DNA of 8,843 nucleotides, taken from positions 1 to 8,843 of the forward strand of contig CACXEC010000069.1 in the NCBI GenBank assembly GCA_902766545.1. The letters run 5' to 3'. Source of the stretch: an uncultured Erysipelotrichaceae bacterium (GTDB taxonomy: Bacteria > Bacillota_I > Bacilli_A > RF39 > UBA660). Below, one piece after another: positions 1 to 6,412 of the stretch. The position numbers and the translations under genes are program-made. A model generated the notes under the pieces. The model was not told the DNA's origin. It searched no databases and saw only the letters and a list, made by a program, of their open reading frames with translations. Numbering within the stretch: position 1 is the first letter of the stretch; each line of letters opens with the position of its first letter.

Positions 1-1
1 A

Positions 2-961
2 TATCAGCCTAAATCAGAATTTTTTTCTGTAGTAAAGGATTTATTGGAGCCATACTTAAGATTAAAGAACTTTATTGAAAGCCGAAAAAGGTATGATGCC
101 ATTATTACTTATCGTGATATTTTAGATTTATTAGATACGGAAACTATGGGAAAAAGAAAAGGAAAAGCTCTTGAAGAAGAATGTCAAAAAAGATATGTAT
201 ACCCTTATGATACAGTAAAACAATATAATAGAAGGATGAAAGAAAAAAAGTATAAGAAAATAGACAAATTAGATGTTCGTAAATCGCATCATAAACCATA
301 TTTATCTGCTACTTGTAAAATCTTTTATGATTATTTTCATGATATGATGATAGATTTTTATAATAAAACTGGATATATATATGCCCCATTTAATGAAGAT
401 ATAGATTTTTATCAATTTGGTAAGATTGGTATCATATCATATAAATATGATTCTGATTTAAGTATGTCAATTAAGGGATTTGATCCTAAACATTTTGAAT
501 TTTGGGCACTACTTTTTAGTGGCAATAAAATATCTATAAATACATTTCAATTAAAAAAAATTATAGATTTTGACGGAGAACTATTATTTGCACCAAAAGG
601 TTATGTGGAAGAAGCTTTTATAAAGTATTTAATGAATTCACTTGGTGAGAGGGAATATTCGCGTGAGTTTATTAGCCTTTTAGAAAGTATAGGTATTGAT
701 GCTGATTATTGTTATTCCCATGGACTTACAACTTATGATGGTAAAATTTATTTTAAAGATCCTAAAAATATTGATAATTATACTGTAAGGGATATTGATC
801 AATATCCGACACTTAAGGCTTTAAAAGAAAAAGATGATGAAGAACGAGAAAAATATATCAAAAAAATTATTGCAACTTATAAAGGAAAATATAAAGAAAA
901 AGAAGAAGAGATATCATCAAAAGAAAGAAGAAAAGGTAATCCTAAGGCTTGGTTAGACTAA
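2..961 (+). CDS. Unrecognised lysine-rich protein, 5'-partial
   Basis: I do not recognise this protein. The frame is open from base 2 with no stop and no ATG before base 44. The first in-frame start-like codon is a TTG at 44, and its AAAGGA (34-39) lies only 4 nt upstream, too close for that part of a Shine-Dalgarno. I therefore think the gene begins left of the window; the visible part is 319 codons, 305 if TTG 44 is used. It has no signal peptide or membrane segment, so it is probably cytoplasmic. The N-terminal third is basic (Lys/Arg-rich, for example KEKKYKKIDK). The middle is aromatic and looks globular (EFWALLFSGN). The last 60 or so residues are charged and probably helical or coiled-coil (KEKDDEEREKYIKK, KYKEKEEEISSKERRK), ending in KAWLD before TAA. 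Codon use matches the neighbours. A small unknown ORF follows in the same direction 33-42 bp downstream. No function is proposed. Confidence 0.75.
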   Translation, partial: YQPKSEFFSVVKDLLEPYLRLKNFIESRKRYDAIITYRDILDLLDTETMGKRKGKALEEECQKRYVYPYDTVKQYNRRMKEKKYKKIDKLDVRKSHHKPYLSATCKIFYDYFHDMMIDFYNKTGYIYAPFNEDIDFYQFGKIGIISYKYDSDLSMSIKGFDPKHFEFWALLFSGNKISINTFQLKKIIDFDGELLFAPKGYVEEAFIKYLMNSLGEREYSREFISLLESIGIDADYCYSHGLTTYDGKIYFKDPKNIDNYTVRDIDQYPTLKALKEKDDEEREKYIKKIIATYKGKYKEKEEEISSKERRKGNPKAWLD

Positions 962-992
962 TATTATTTTAACATTTATCCATACTAATAAT

Positions 993-998
993 GGGTGA
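993..998 (+). promoter_or_regulatory. Ribosome binding site that decides the small ORF start
   Basis: GGGTGA lies 5 nt before TTG 1004. The GGTG core at this spacing matches the sites before ackA, dnaB and the lipoprotein gene in this window. The in-frame GTG at 995 overlaps this site and has no purine-rich sequence upstream, so TTG 1004 is the better start. The ATG at 991 is in another frame and reaches a stop after three codons. Confidence 0.45.
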
Positions 999-1003
999 GT
1001 AGT

Positions 1004-1177
1004 TTGAAAGGTTATAATTTAGATAATAGTTTTAAAGAAAAAGTGATTAATCAATTTAATAATGAATATGGTATATCATTTATTGAATCTAGAAATAAAA
1101 ATGATGTTGAAAGATTAAAAAACTACAACGAAAAAAAATATAAATATACAGATTGTATAAATAGTAAGTTGAAATAA
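1004..1177 (+). CDS. Small unrecognised protein, 57 residues
   Basis: This is a short ORF starting at TTG 1004 (60 residues if GTG 995 is used) and ending in TAA at 1175-1177. The product is hydrophilic and rich in Asn, Lys and Tyr, with a single Cys near the C-terminus (YTDCINSK) and no membrane segment or signal peptide. I do not recognise a family. It follows the unknown gene ending at 961 by about 42 bp without a clear promoter between them, so co-transcription is plausible. Support for coding comes from the ribosome binding site, the codon use, and the hairpin that begins at its stop codon just as at the other unit ends here. It could still be a chance ORF in AT-rich DNA. Confidence 0.5.
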   Translation: MKGYNLDNSFKEKVINQFNNEYGISFIESRNKNDVERLKNYNEKKYKYTDCINSKLK

Positions 1178-1198
1178 AAGTATTTCAGCTTTTATTTT
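1172..1198 (+). terminator. Weak AT-rich hairpin after the small ORF
   Basis: AAATAAAAG (1172-1180) pairs perfectly with CTTTTATTT (1189-1197) around an 8-nt loop. There is only one G-C pair, and the T-tract TTTT (1195-1198) mostly lies within the stem, so intrinsic termination would be weak. The stop codon (1175-1177) is inside the left arm. Position and layout match the three stronger terminators in the window. Confidence 0.4.
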
Positions 1199-1200
1199 GC

Positions 1201-1229
1201 TTGAAAAGTCTTTAATCGTTTAATATAAT
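1201..1229 (+). promoter_or_regulatory. Sigma-A type promoter for ackA-nrnA
   Basis: TTGAAA (1201-1206), a 17-bp spacer, then a perfect TATAAT (1224-1229). The expected transcription start near 1236 falls on the ackA ribosome binding site and leaves a leader of only about 12 nt. Confidence 0.75.
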
Positions 1230-1235
1230 ATTGTT

Positions 1236-1241
1236 GGTGAT
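1236..1241 (+). promoter_or_regulatory. Ribosome binding site that decides the ackA start
   Basis: GGTGAT ends 6 nt before GTG 1248 but directly abuts GTG 1242, leaving no spacer for the earlier codon. This favours GTG 1248 as the ackA start. Confidence 0.6.
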
Positions 1242-1247
1242 GTGAAA

Positions 1248-2426
1248 GTGAAAATATTAAGTGTTAATGCTGGTTCATCTTCATTAAAGTTTACTTTATT
1301 TGAAATGCCAGAAGAAAAAGAACTAATTAGTGGAGTGTTTGAAAAAATTGGACTTAAAGATTCTTTTTATACGATCAAATTTGATGGTGAAAAAATAAAA
1401 AAAGAAGTTTCTTTGCCAAGCCATAATGAAGCTTTTGAATTATTAATGAAAGAACTTGTTGATAATAAGATTATTGATGATTATGCTGAGATTAAAGGTG
1501 TAGGTCATAGAGTTGCTCAAGGTGGAGCCTACTTTGATAAAAGTGTCTTAGCTACTGATGAGAATATTGATATAGTTAGTAAATTATCGCAAATAGCACC
1601 TCTTCATAATCCTGCTGCTGTAATTGGAATTAAAGCAGCTAAAAAAGTTATACCAGATGCTACTCAAACTTTAGTATTTGATACGTCTTTTCATCAAACT
1701 ATTGATGAGGTAAATTACATGTATGCAGTTCCTTATGAGTGGTATACTAAATTAAATGTTAGAAAATATGGTTTTCATGGAACTAGTCATAAATATGTAA
1801 GTATGAAAGCTAATGAAATATTAGGTAGAAATGATACTAAACTTATTACTTGCCATATTGGTAATGGAGCAAGTATTTCGGCTGTTTTAAATGGTAAATG
1901 TATTGATACTTCTATGGGACTTACTCCTAATGCTGGTTTAATGATGGGATCAAGGTGTGGTGATATAGATGCATCTATAGTGTCTTATGTAGCTGAATGT
2001 GAAAATTTAACTGCTTCAGAGGTTAATACGAAACTAAATAAAGAATCTGGATTACTTGGCATAAGTGGTGTTTCATCTGATTCAAGAGACATTGAAGAGG
2101 GTATTAATAATGGCGATGAAAGATGCATTTTAGCGCAAAAAATGTATGTTAAGAGAATTGTTGATTATATAGCTTCTTATTATGTTGAACTTGGTGGATG
2201 TGATGCTATTATTTTTACAGCCGGTGTGGGTGAAAATTCAATTTCAACTAGAAAACAAATCTTAGATAAATTATCTGTTTTAGGTGTAAAAATTGATGAG
2301 GAAAGAAATAATATAAGAGGAAAAGAAACTTTAATAACTGCTGATAACTCTAAAATACCAGCGTATATTATTCCAACTAATGAAGAATTAATGATAGCTA
2401 CAGATACTTATAACTTAACTAAATAG
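1248..2426 (+). CDS. ackA: Acetate kinase
   Basis: Acetate kinase interconverts acetyl phosphate + ADP and acetate + ATP, giving substrate-level ATP in fermenters; it is cytoplasmic and normally dimeric. The protein is full length (392 residues from GTG 1248; 394 from GTG 1242). GTG 1248 is preferred because the ribosome binding site is correctly spaced and because it puts the Asn of VNAGSSSLKF at residue 7, its place in the Methanosarcina enzyme. Family motifs in order, counted from GTG 1248: NAGSSSLKF (7-15), GHRVAQGG with the catalytic Arg (88), VFDTSFHQT with the catalytic Asp (145), YGFHGTSHKY (His 177), CHIGNGAS (His 203), MMGSRCGDID (Arg 236), FTAGVGENS, and NEELMIATDT with the C-terminal Glu (379). 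The usual TPLEG-type loop reads TPNAG and the Pro after GDID is Ala; no catalytic residue is lost. No phosphotransacetylase gene is adjacent. nrnA begins 11 bp after the stop without a terminator, so the two form an operon. Confidence 0.97.
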   Translation: MKILSVNAGSSSLKFTLFEMPEEKELISGVFEKIGLKDSFYTIKFDGEKIKKEVSLPSHNEAFELLMKELVDNKIIDDYAEIKGVGHRVAQGGAYFDKSVLATDENIDIVSKLSQIAPLHNPAAVIGIKAAKKVIPDATQTLVFDTSFHQTIDEVNYMYAVPYEWYTKLNVRKYGFHGTSHKYVSMKANEILGRNDTKLITCHIGNGASISAVLNGKCIDTSMGLTPNAGLMMGSRCGDIDASIVSYVAECENLTASEVNTKLNKESGLLGISGVSSDSRDIEEGINNGDERCILAQKMYVKRIVDYIASYYVELGGCDAIIFTAGVGENSISTRKQILDKLSVLGVKIDEERNNIRGKETLITADNSKIPAYIIPTNEELMIATDTYNLTK

Positions 2427-2437
2427 TTAGGAATTAT

Positions 2438-3403
2438 ATGGAAAAAAAGATATATAAAAAAATCCAAAAATATAATACTATTGTTATTGCCAGACATATT
2501 GGACCAGATCCTGATGCAGTAGCGTCTCAAATTGCTCTTAGAGATTCAATTAGAAAAACATTTCCTAATAAAAATGTTTATGCAGTTGGAGCATCTGTTT
2601 CAAGGTTCAAACCAATTGGTCAATTAGACCGAAATAATATTGATGTAAGTGATGCTTTATTAATAGTTTTAGATGTTCCTAATATAGCAAGAATTGATGG
2701 AGTAAATTTTACTGATTTTAAAGAAGTAATTAAAATTGATCATCATCCATTTGTAGATAAAATGGGAGCTTTAGAAATAATTAGAGAAGATGCTTCTTCA
2801 ACTTGTGAAATTATTGCTGATTTAATATTAAATACTAAACTTATAATGGATGAAGAAGTTGCTTCAAGTTTATTTATTGGGATTGCTTCCGATAGTGATA
2901 GATTTTTACTTCCAACTACAACTGGTAAGACTTTAAGTATAGCATCTAAATTATTAAATGATTATCATTTAGATTTAAAAAAGATATATAATATTTTGTA
3001 TGAACGACCGTTTGATGAGTTTAAATTTCAAGCTTATATTACATTGAATATGACTATAACTGAAAATGGTTTTGGTTATTTGAAAATAGATAATGAAAAG
3101 GTTAAAGAATATGGAGTAGATTCATCTACTGCTTCTATTTTAGTAAATAATTTTAATTTTATTAAAGGTTTAATTGCATGGGCATTTGTTTCATATGATG
3201 AAAAGCAAGAATTATATAAAGTAAATATCCGTTCACGCGGACCGATTATAAATGATATTGCATCTAAATATAATGGTGGCGGACATAAATATGCATCTGG
3301 TGCCAGAATAAAAAATGCTAGTGATGTAGATGTTTTATTTAGTGAACTTGATGATGCATGTCAAAAATATAATGAAGAATTACTAGGAAATATGGATTCC
3401 TAG
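2438..3403 (+). CDS. nrnA: DHH/DHHA1 phosphoesterase, NrnA-like nanoRNase / pAp phosphatase
   Basis: NrnA-type enzymes degrade 2-5 nt RNA fragments to mononucleotides, and many also remove the 3' phosphate of pAp; they are cytoplasmic and Mn-dependent. The 321-residue protein has the normal length and both domains. The DHH domain shows HIGPDPDA (His 20, Asp 24, Asp 26), the LDVPN strand with Asp 79, the IDHHP signature (Asp-His-His 101-103), SSTCE (120-124), and GIASDSDRF with Asp 152 followed by LPTTTGKTL. The DHHA1 domain shows IRSRG and the substrate-binding NGGGHKYASGA (279-289). All metal ligands expected for the family are present. ATG 2438 has TAGGA (2428-2432) 5 nt upstream. It follows ackA by 11 bp and shares its promoter. 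Its last codons and stop form part of a terminator. A role specific to other DHH oligonucleotide or cyclic-dinucleotide hydrolases cannot be excluded, but there is no GGDEF or PAS region as in GdpP. Confidence 0.93.
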   Translation: MEKKIYKKIQKYNTIVIARHIGPDPDAVASQIALRDSIRKTFPNKNVYAVGASVSRFKPIGQLDRNNIDVSDALLIVLDVPNIARIDGVNFTDFKEVIKIDHHPFVDKMGALEIIREDASSTCEIIADLILNTKLIMDEEVASSLFIGIASDSDRFLLPTTTGKTLSIASKLLNDYHLDLKKIYNILYERPFDEFKFQAYITLNMTITENGFGYLKIDNEKVKEYGVDSSTASILVNNFNFIKGLIAWAFVSYDEKQELYKVNIRSRGPIINDIASKYNGGGHKYASGARIKNASDVDVLFSELDDACQKYNEELLGNMDS

Positions 3404-3410
3404 TTTTTTT
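3382..3410 (+). terminator. Intrinsic terminator of ackA-nrnA
   Basis: ACTAGGAA (3382-3389) pairs with TTCCTAGT (3397-3404), an 8-bp stem with a 7-nt loop, followed by seven T (3404-3410). The whole left arm and loop are nrnA coding sequence, and the TAG stop (3401-3403) sits in the right arm. Confidence 0.88.
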
Positions 3411-3414
3411 AATC

Positions 3415-3443
3415 TTGAAAACTATTTAATAATATTATATACT
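3415..3443 (+). promoter_or_regulatory. Sigma-A type promoter for the DUF285 surface protein
   Basis: TTGAAA (3415-3420), a 17-bp spacer, then TATACT (3438-3443). The expected start near 3450 leaves a leader of about 19 nt. The ribosome binding site AGAGGA (3457-3462) is 6 nt before ATG 3469. The -35 box begins 5 bp after the upstream terminator T-tract. Confidence 0.7.
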
Positions 3444-3468
3444 TTTATAAGAGGATAGAGGATCATTT

Positions 3469-5055
3469 ATGGTTGAATTTATTAATAAAGTAAAATCAAA
3501 TAAAACTGCAATGTATTTTTTAGTTGTATCTATAATGGTTTTGTTTTGTGTAACATTAAATTATACTTTCAGTGCCTTTACTGCTAGTAAAGAAGGTAAT
3601 GTTGCCAGTATTACAGTTGGTTCTTTAAGCTATGATACTGAGGTTGATGGTACAGCCGGAAGTATAATTACAGCAACTAATAATACTATTACTAAAACTG
3701 ATATTACCTTAATTTCTAATAATAGCTTTGATACTAATTATGAACTAACTTATGATATTTGTACAACATCTAATTGTTCATCAACGGTTAATTCAGTTTC
3801 AGGTTTAAAAGTAGAATATTCATCTCTAACTGAAAATGGTGTTTCTGGGACTATAACAAGCTCTGGTAATAAAGTAATTAGATTAGTTATAACTAATCCA
3901 ACAAATGCTACATATTATATTCGAATTGGGATAAATGCTGGATTTAGTCATAATGCTTTATTAAAAGTAAACCAAATAAATCAAGAGTATAGTGAAGATG
4001 ATTTAGTTGTATATACTTATATTGATAATGTGGCATCTACTACCTTTCCAAGTAGCAGAAGTTATAATGCTTCAGTATCATGCCATGGACCATTAGGTGA
4101 AAGTGTTAGTGCAATTGGCAAACTTTCTTGGGATAAAACAAATAGTAAATGGCTTTTAAACGTTTCAAATATTGATAGTACCGAAACAAAATGCGATGTT
4201 AATTTTACGACTAAACCAGTTAAGAATTGTACTTATAATGGTGAACTTACTCAAGGAGCTGAGTATGTTGACGGGCAATATACATACAGATATCTTCAAT
4301 ATAGTGATGAGGGTTCTTGGGATGATTTAGCACAGTACGAAGAAGAGGGTTGGGGAGTTTCTTTAACAGATTCTTTAACGGGAGGATATTCAACTACTCC
4401 AGTAACTTCTCAGTTATGTACGACAATTAATAATAAACCTATTATAACCATGGATTCTATGTTTTGGGGAAGTAAAGCCACTAGTATTGATTTAAGCAGT
4501 TTTGACACATCTCATGTTGAAAGCATGCATGAAATGTTTATGGAAACGACTAATGTTACTATACTGGATTTAACGTCATTTGATACATCTAATGTAACTG
4601 AGATGTGGGGAATGTTTGTTGGAAGTGCAGCTACTACATTAGATTTAAGCTCTTTTGATACATCAAATGTAACAAGTATGTCTGGAATGTTTGCTAGTAG
4701 TGCGGCTACAAATTTAGATTTGAGTAATTTTGATACATCAAGTGTAACAAATATGTCAAATATGTTTTGGCAAAGTGCAGCTACTACATTAAATTTAAAT
4801 TCATTTGATACATCAAATGTAACTAATATGTCTGGTATGTTTTCTAATAGTGCGGCAACCACTTTGGATTTAAGTTCATTTGATACATCAAGTTTAACAG
4901 ATATGCGAACTATGTTTACCAATTGTGCTGCTACAATCGGATATGCTAGAGAAGATATTGATGCTAGAAGATTTAATAATTATGCGTTGTCTATGCCTAA
5001 TGGTGGAGATCCAAATAATGGATTACCTGATACACTTAAATTTATAGTTAAGTAA
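3469..5055 (+). CDS. Exported DUF285 (BspA-like) repeat protein with TasA-like N-terminus
   Basis: A predicted exported protein of 528 residues. Residues 13-31 are hydrophobic after a Lys-containing start (FINKVKSNK). The segment TFSAFTASKEGN (33-44), then ITVGSLSYD, resembles the TasA/camelysin signal region (TWAAFND, then SGTLDL) cut by SipW-type peptidases. Residues about 45-185 look like a beta-rich TasA/CalY-like domain, with Cys 97 and Cys 103 close together. Residues about 196-250 are a smaller module bracketed by Cys 205 and Cys 242. A linker (about 253-328, containing TYRYLQYSDEGSWDD) leads to DUF285 repeats at 331-489: seven MF units and six FDTS units, 25 residues each except one of 26. 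The C-terminus (LKFIVK) has no LPXTG, membrane helix or charged tail, so the protein is either released or held by an uncleaved N-terminal helix. DUF285 proteins occur on the surface of host-associated bacteria, where adhesion is the usual guess; ligand and function here are unknown. It is its own transcription unit, between terminators. Confidence 0.88.
   Translation: MVEFINKVKSNKTAMYFLVVSIMVLFCVTLNYTFSAFTASKEGNVASITVGSLSYDTEVDGTAGSIITATNNTITKTDITLISNNSFDTNYELTYDICTTSNCSSTVNSVSGLKVEYSSLTENGVSGTITSSGNKVIRLVITNPTNATYYIRIGINAGFSHNALLKVNQINQEYSEDDLVVYTYIDNVASTTFPSSRSYNASVSCHGPLGESVSAIGKLSWDKTNSKWLLNVSNIDSTETKCDVNFTTKPVKNCTYNGELTQGAEYVDGQYTYRYLQYSDEGSWDDLAQYEEEGWGVSLTDSLTGGYSTTPVTSQLCTTINNKPIITMDSMFWGSKATSIDLSSFDTSHVESMHEMFMETTNVTILDLTSFDTSNVTEMWGMFVGSAATTLDLSSFDTSNVTSMSGMFASSAATNLDLSNFDTSSVTNMSNMFWQSAATTLNLNSFDTSNVTNMSGMFSNSAATTLDLSSFDTSSLTDMRTMFTNCAATIGYAREDIDARRFNNYALSMPNGGDPNNGLPDTLKFIVK
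4459..4935 (+). repeat. 75-bp tandem repeats encoding DUF285 units
   Basis: The FDTS codons begin at 4501, 4579, 4654, 4729, 4804 and 4879: one interval of 78 bp, then four of exactly 75 bp. The consensus unit reads MF-x4-AAT-x-LDLSSFDTSNVT-x-M. The DNA core tttgatacatca recurs with mainly synonymous changes. The frame is kept throughout, so gain or loss of a unit would leave the protein readable. Confidence 0.93.
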
Positions 5056-5077
5056 GCTCAATTTTGAGCTTTTTTTT
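5054..5077 (+). terminator. Intrinsic terminator of the DUF285 gene
   Basis: AAGCTCA (5054-5060) pairs with TGAGCTT (5065-5071) around a 4-nt loop, with eight T at 5070-5077. The left arm starts inside the TAA stop (5053-5055). Confidence 0.88.
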
Positions 5078-5085
5078 ATTTATAA

Positions 5086-5114
5086 TTGATTTAATTTTGT
5101 ATAAACGTTAAAAT
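5086..5114 (+). promoter_or_regulatory. Sigma-A type promoter for dnaB-dnaI
   Basis: TTGATT (5086-5091), a 17-bp spacer, then TAAAAT (5109-5114). The expected start near 5121 leaves a leader of about 15 nt; the ribosome binding site AGAAGGTG (5123-5130) is 5 nt before ATG 5136. An alternative -35, TTGTAT at 5097, would have only a poor -10 (TAAAGA). Confidence 0.6.
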
Positions 5115-5135
5115 ATATTTAAAGAAGGTGTTAAT

Positions 5136-6410
5136 ATGCAAAAGTTAAGTTTACTTCCAGCTGATTCTTATATTGTTGTTAATAAAAGCATATTAACTGA
5201 AGTTGATAAAAGAAACTTAATAAATCTTTATGAACCGATTGTAGGACCGCTTCCTATTAGTTTATATTTAACTTTATGGAGTGATTTAGATAAAAGTGAA
5301 ACTATGAGTAAAGATTTTACTCATCATCACTTAATGACTTTTTTAAAAACTAAATTAGAATCTATAAAGGAAGCTAGAGAAGCTTTAGAAGCGGTGGGGC
5401 TACTTCGAACATATATCAAAAAGGATGCTGATATTAACCATTATATTTATGAATTATATTCTCCTATAAGTGCGTATGAATTTTTTAATCATCCAATATT
5501 TAATATTGTTTTATATAATAATATTGGTGAAGGGGAATATAATAATTTGATTAAATTTTATAAGAAGCCATCTTTTAAGTATGATGATTTTGAAGAGGTC
5601 AGTAGTAAGCTTAATGATACTTTTAAATCGAGTGTTGGCAATATTTTTAATAATGAAGATATTAAAGATAAAAATGCTTTAAAAGTTCAAATTGATTCTT
5701 TAATTGATTTTGATATGTTAATGGAAAGCATTCCAAATAGTGTTTTAAGTTCTAAAGCTTTAAATAAAAGAATGAGGGAACTAATTAATTCTTTAGCGTT
5801 TATCTATAATTTAGATACTTTAAAATTGTCTGAGATAATTAGACTTACTATTGATGAGAATGGAATGATTAATAAGGATTTGCTTGTTAAAGAAGTTAGA
5901 AAGTATTATGAATATAATAATGGAGGTAGTCTTCCAACTTTAATATATCGTACGCAACCAGATTATTTGAAAGCTCCAGAAGGTAATATATCTAATAAAG
6001 GTAAAATGATATATATTTTTGAAAATACTTCTCCATATGATTTTTTAAAGAGTAAATATAAAAATAATAATCCAACTAGTAGAGATTTAAAATTACTTGA
6101 ATATTTAGCCATAGATTTAGGAATGACTCCTGCGGTTATTAATGTTTTAATAGATTATGTTCTTAGAATTAATAATAATAAACTAGTTAAAGCTTTTGTA
6201 GAAACTATTGCTGGACAGTGGACTAGAATGGGAATAAAAACTGCCTCATCAGCTATGGCAGAAGCCGAAAAAGAGTATAAGAAAAGACCTAAAAAAGAAC
6301 AAATTAAAGAAGAAAAATTACCAGTATGGTTTAATAAAGATAATAAAAGTGATAGTATTTCTTTAGAAGAAAAGGAAGAATTAGAATCTTTATTAAAGGA
6401 GTTTAAATAA
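5136..6410 (+). CDS. dnaB: Replication initiation and membrane attachment protein DnaB (Bacillus type)
   Basis: This is the Bacillus-type DnaB, a primosome protein and not the replicative helicase. With DnaD and DnaI it helps load the DnaC helicase at oriC and at restart sites. The N-terminal winged-helix domain (about 1-115) matches the family in LLPADSYIVVNKS, LYEPIVGPLPISLYLTLW (31-48), EAVGLLRTY (85-93) and IYELYSPISAYEFF (104-117). Then come a less conserved middle and a C-terminal DnaD_2 domain (about 300-365), with the F/YxxxIxxxW signature as AFVETIAGQW (Phe 354, Ile 358, Trp 362). The last 60 residues are charged and probably disordered. At 424 residues it is somewhat shorter than the roughly 470 of B. 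subtilis. No membrane helix is visible. It overlaps dnaI by one base, matching the conserved dnaB-dnaI order. Upstream I see the DUF285 gene rather than the nrdR found in B. subtilis. Confidence 0.93.
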   Translation: MQKLSLLPADSYIVVNKSILTEVDKRNLINLYEPIVGPLPISLYLTLWSDLDKSETMSKDFTHHHLMTFLKTKLESIKEAREALEAVGLLRTYIKKDADINHYIYELYSPISAYEFFNHPIFNIVLYNNIGEGEYNNLIKFYKKPSFKYDDFEEVSSKLNDTFKSSVGNIFNNEDIKDKNALKVQIDSLIDFDMLMESIPNSVLSSKALNKRMRELINSLAFIYNLDTLKLSEIIRLTIDENGMINKDLLVKEVRKYYEYNNGGSLPTLIYRTQPDYLKAPEGNISNKGKMIYIFENTSPYDFLKSKYKNNNPTSRDLKLLEYLAIDLGMTPAVINVLIDYVLRINNNKLVKAFVETIAGQWTRMGIKTASSAMAEAEKEYKKRPKKEQIKEEKLPVWFNKDNKSDSISLEEKEELESLLKEFK

Positions 6411-6412
6411 TG
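6395..6412 (+). promoter_or_regulatory. dnaB-dnaI translational coupling site (TAATG)
   Basis: AAAGGAG (6395-6401) inside the dnaB end is 8 nt before ATG 6410. The dnaB TAA (6408-6410) shares its last base with the dnaI ATG, a classic arrangement for stop-restart coupling. Confidence 0.8.

Noticed and set aside
991..1002. ATG at 991 as a start for the small ORF
   Set aside because: That frame reads ATG GGT GAG TAG and stops at once.
4512..4922. 136-codon ORF on the - strand
   Set aside because: It lies wholly inside the DUF285 array, and its own periodic sequence is just the reverse-frame image of the 75-bp repeats. There is no ribosome binding site or family match.
5038..5052. Sortase-type motif near the end of the DUF285 protein
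   Set aside because: The nearby LPDT is followed by Leu, not Gly, and there is no hydrophobic segment or basic tail before the stop.
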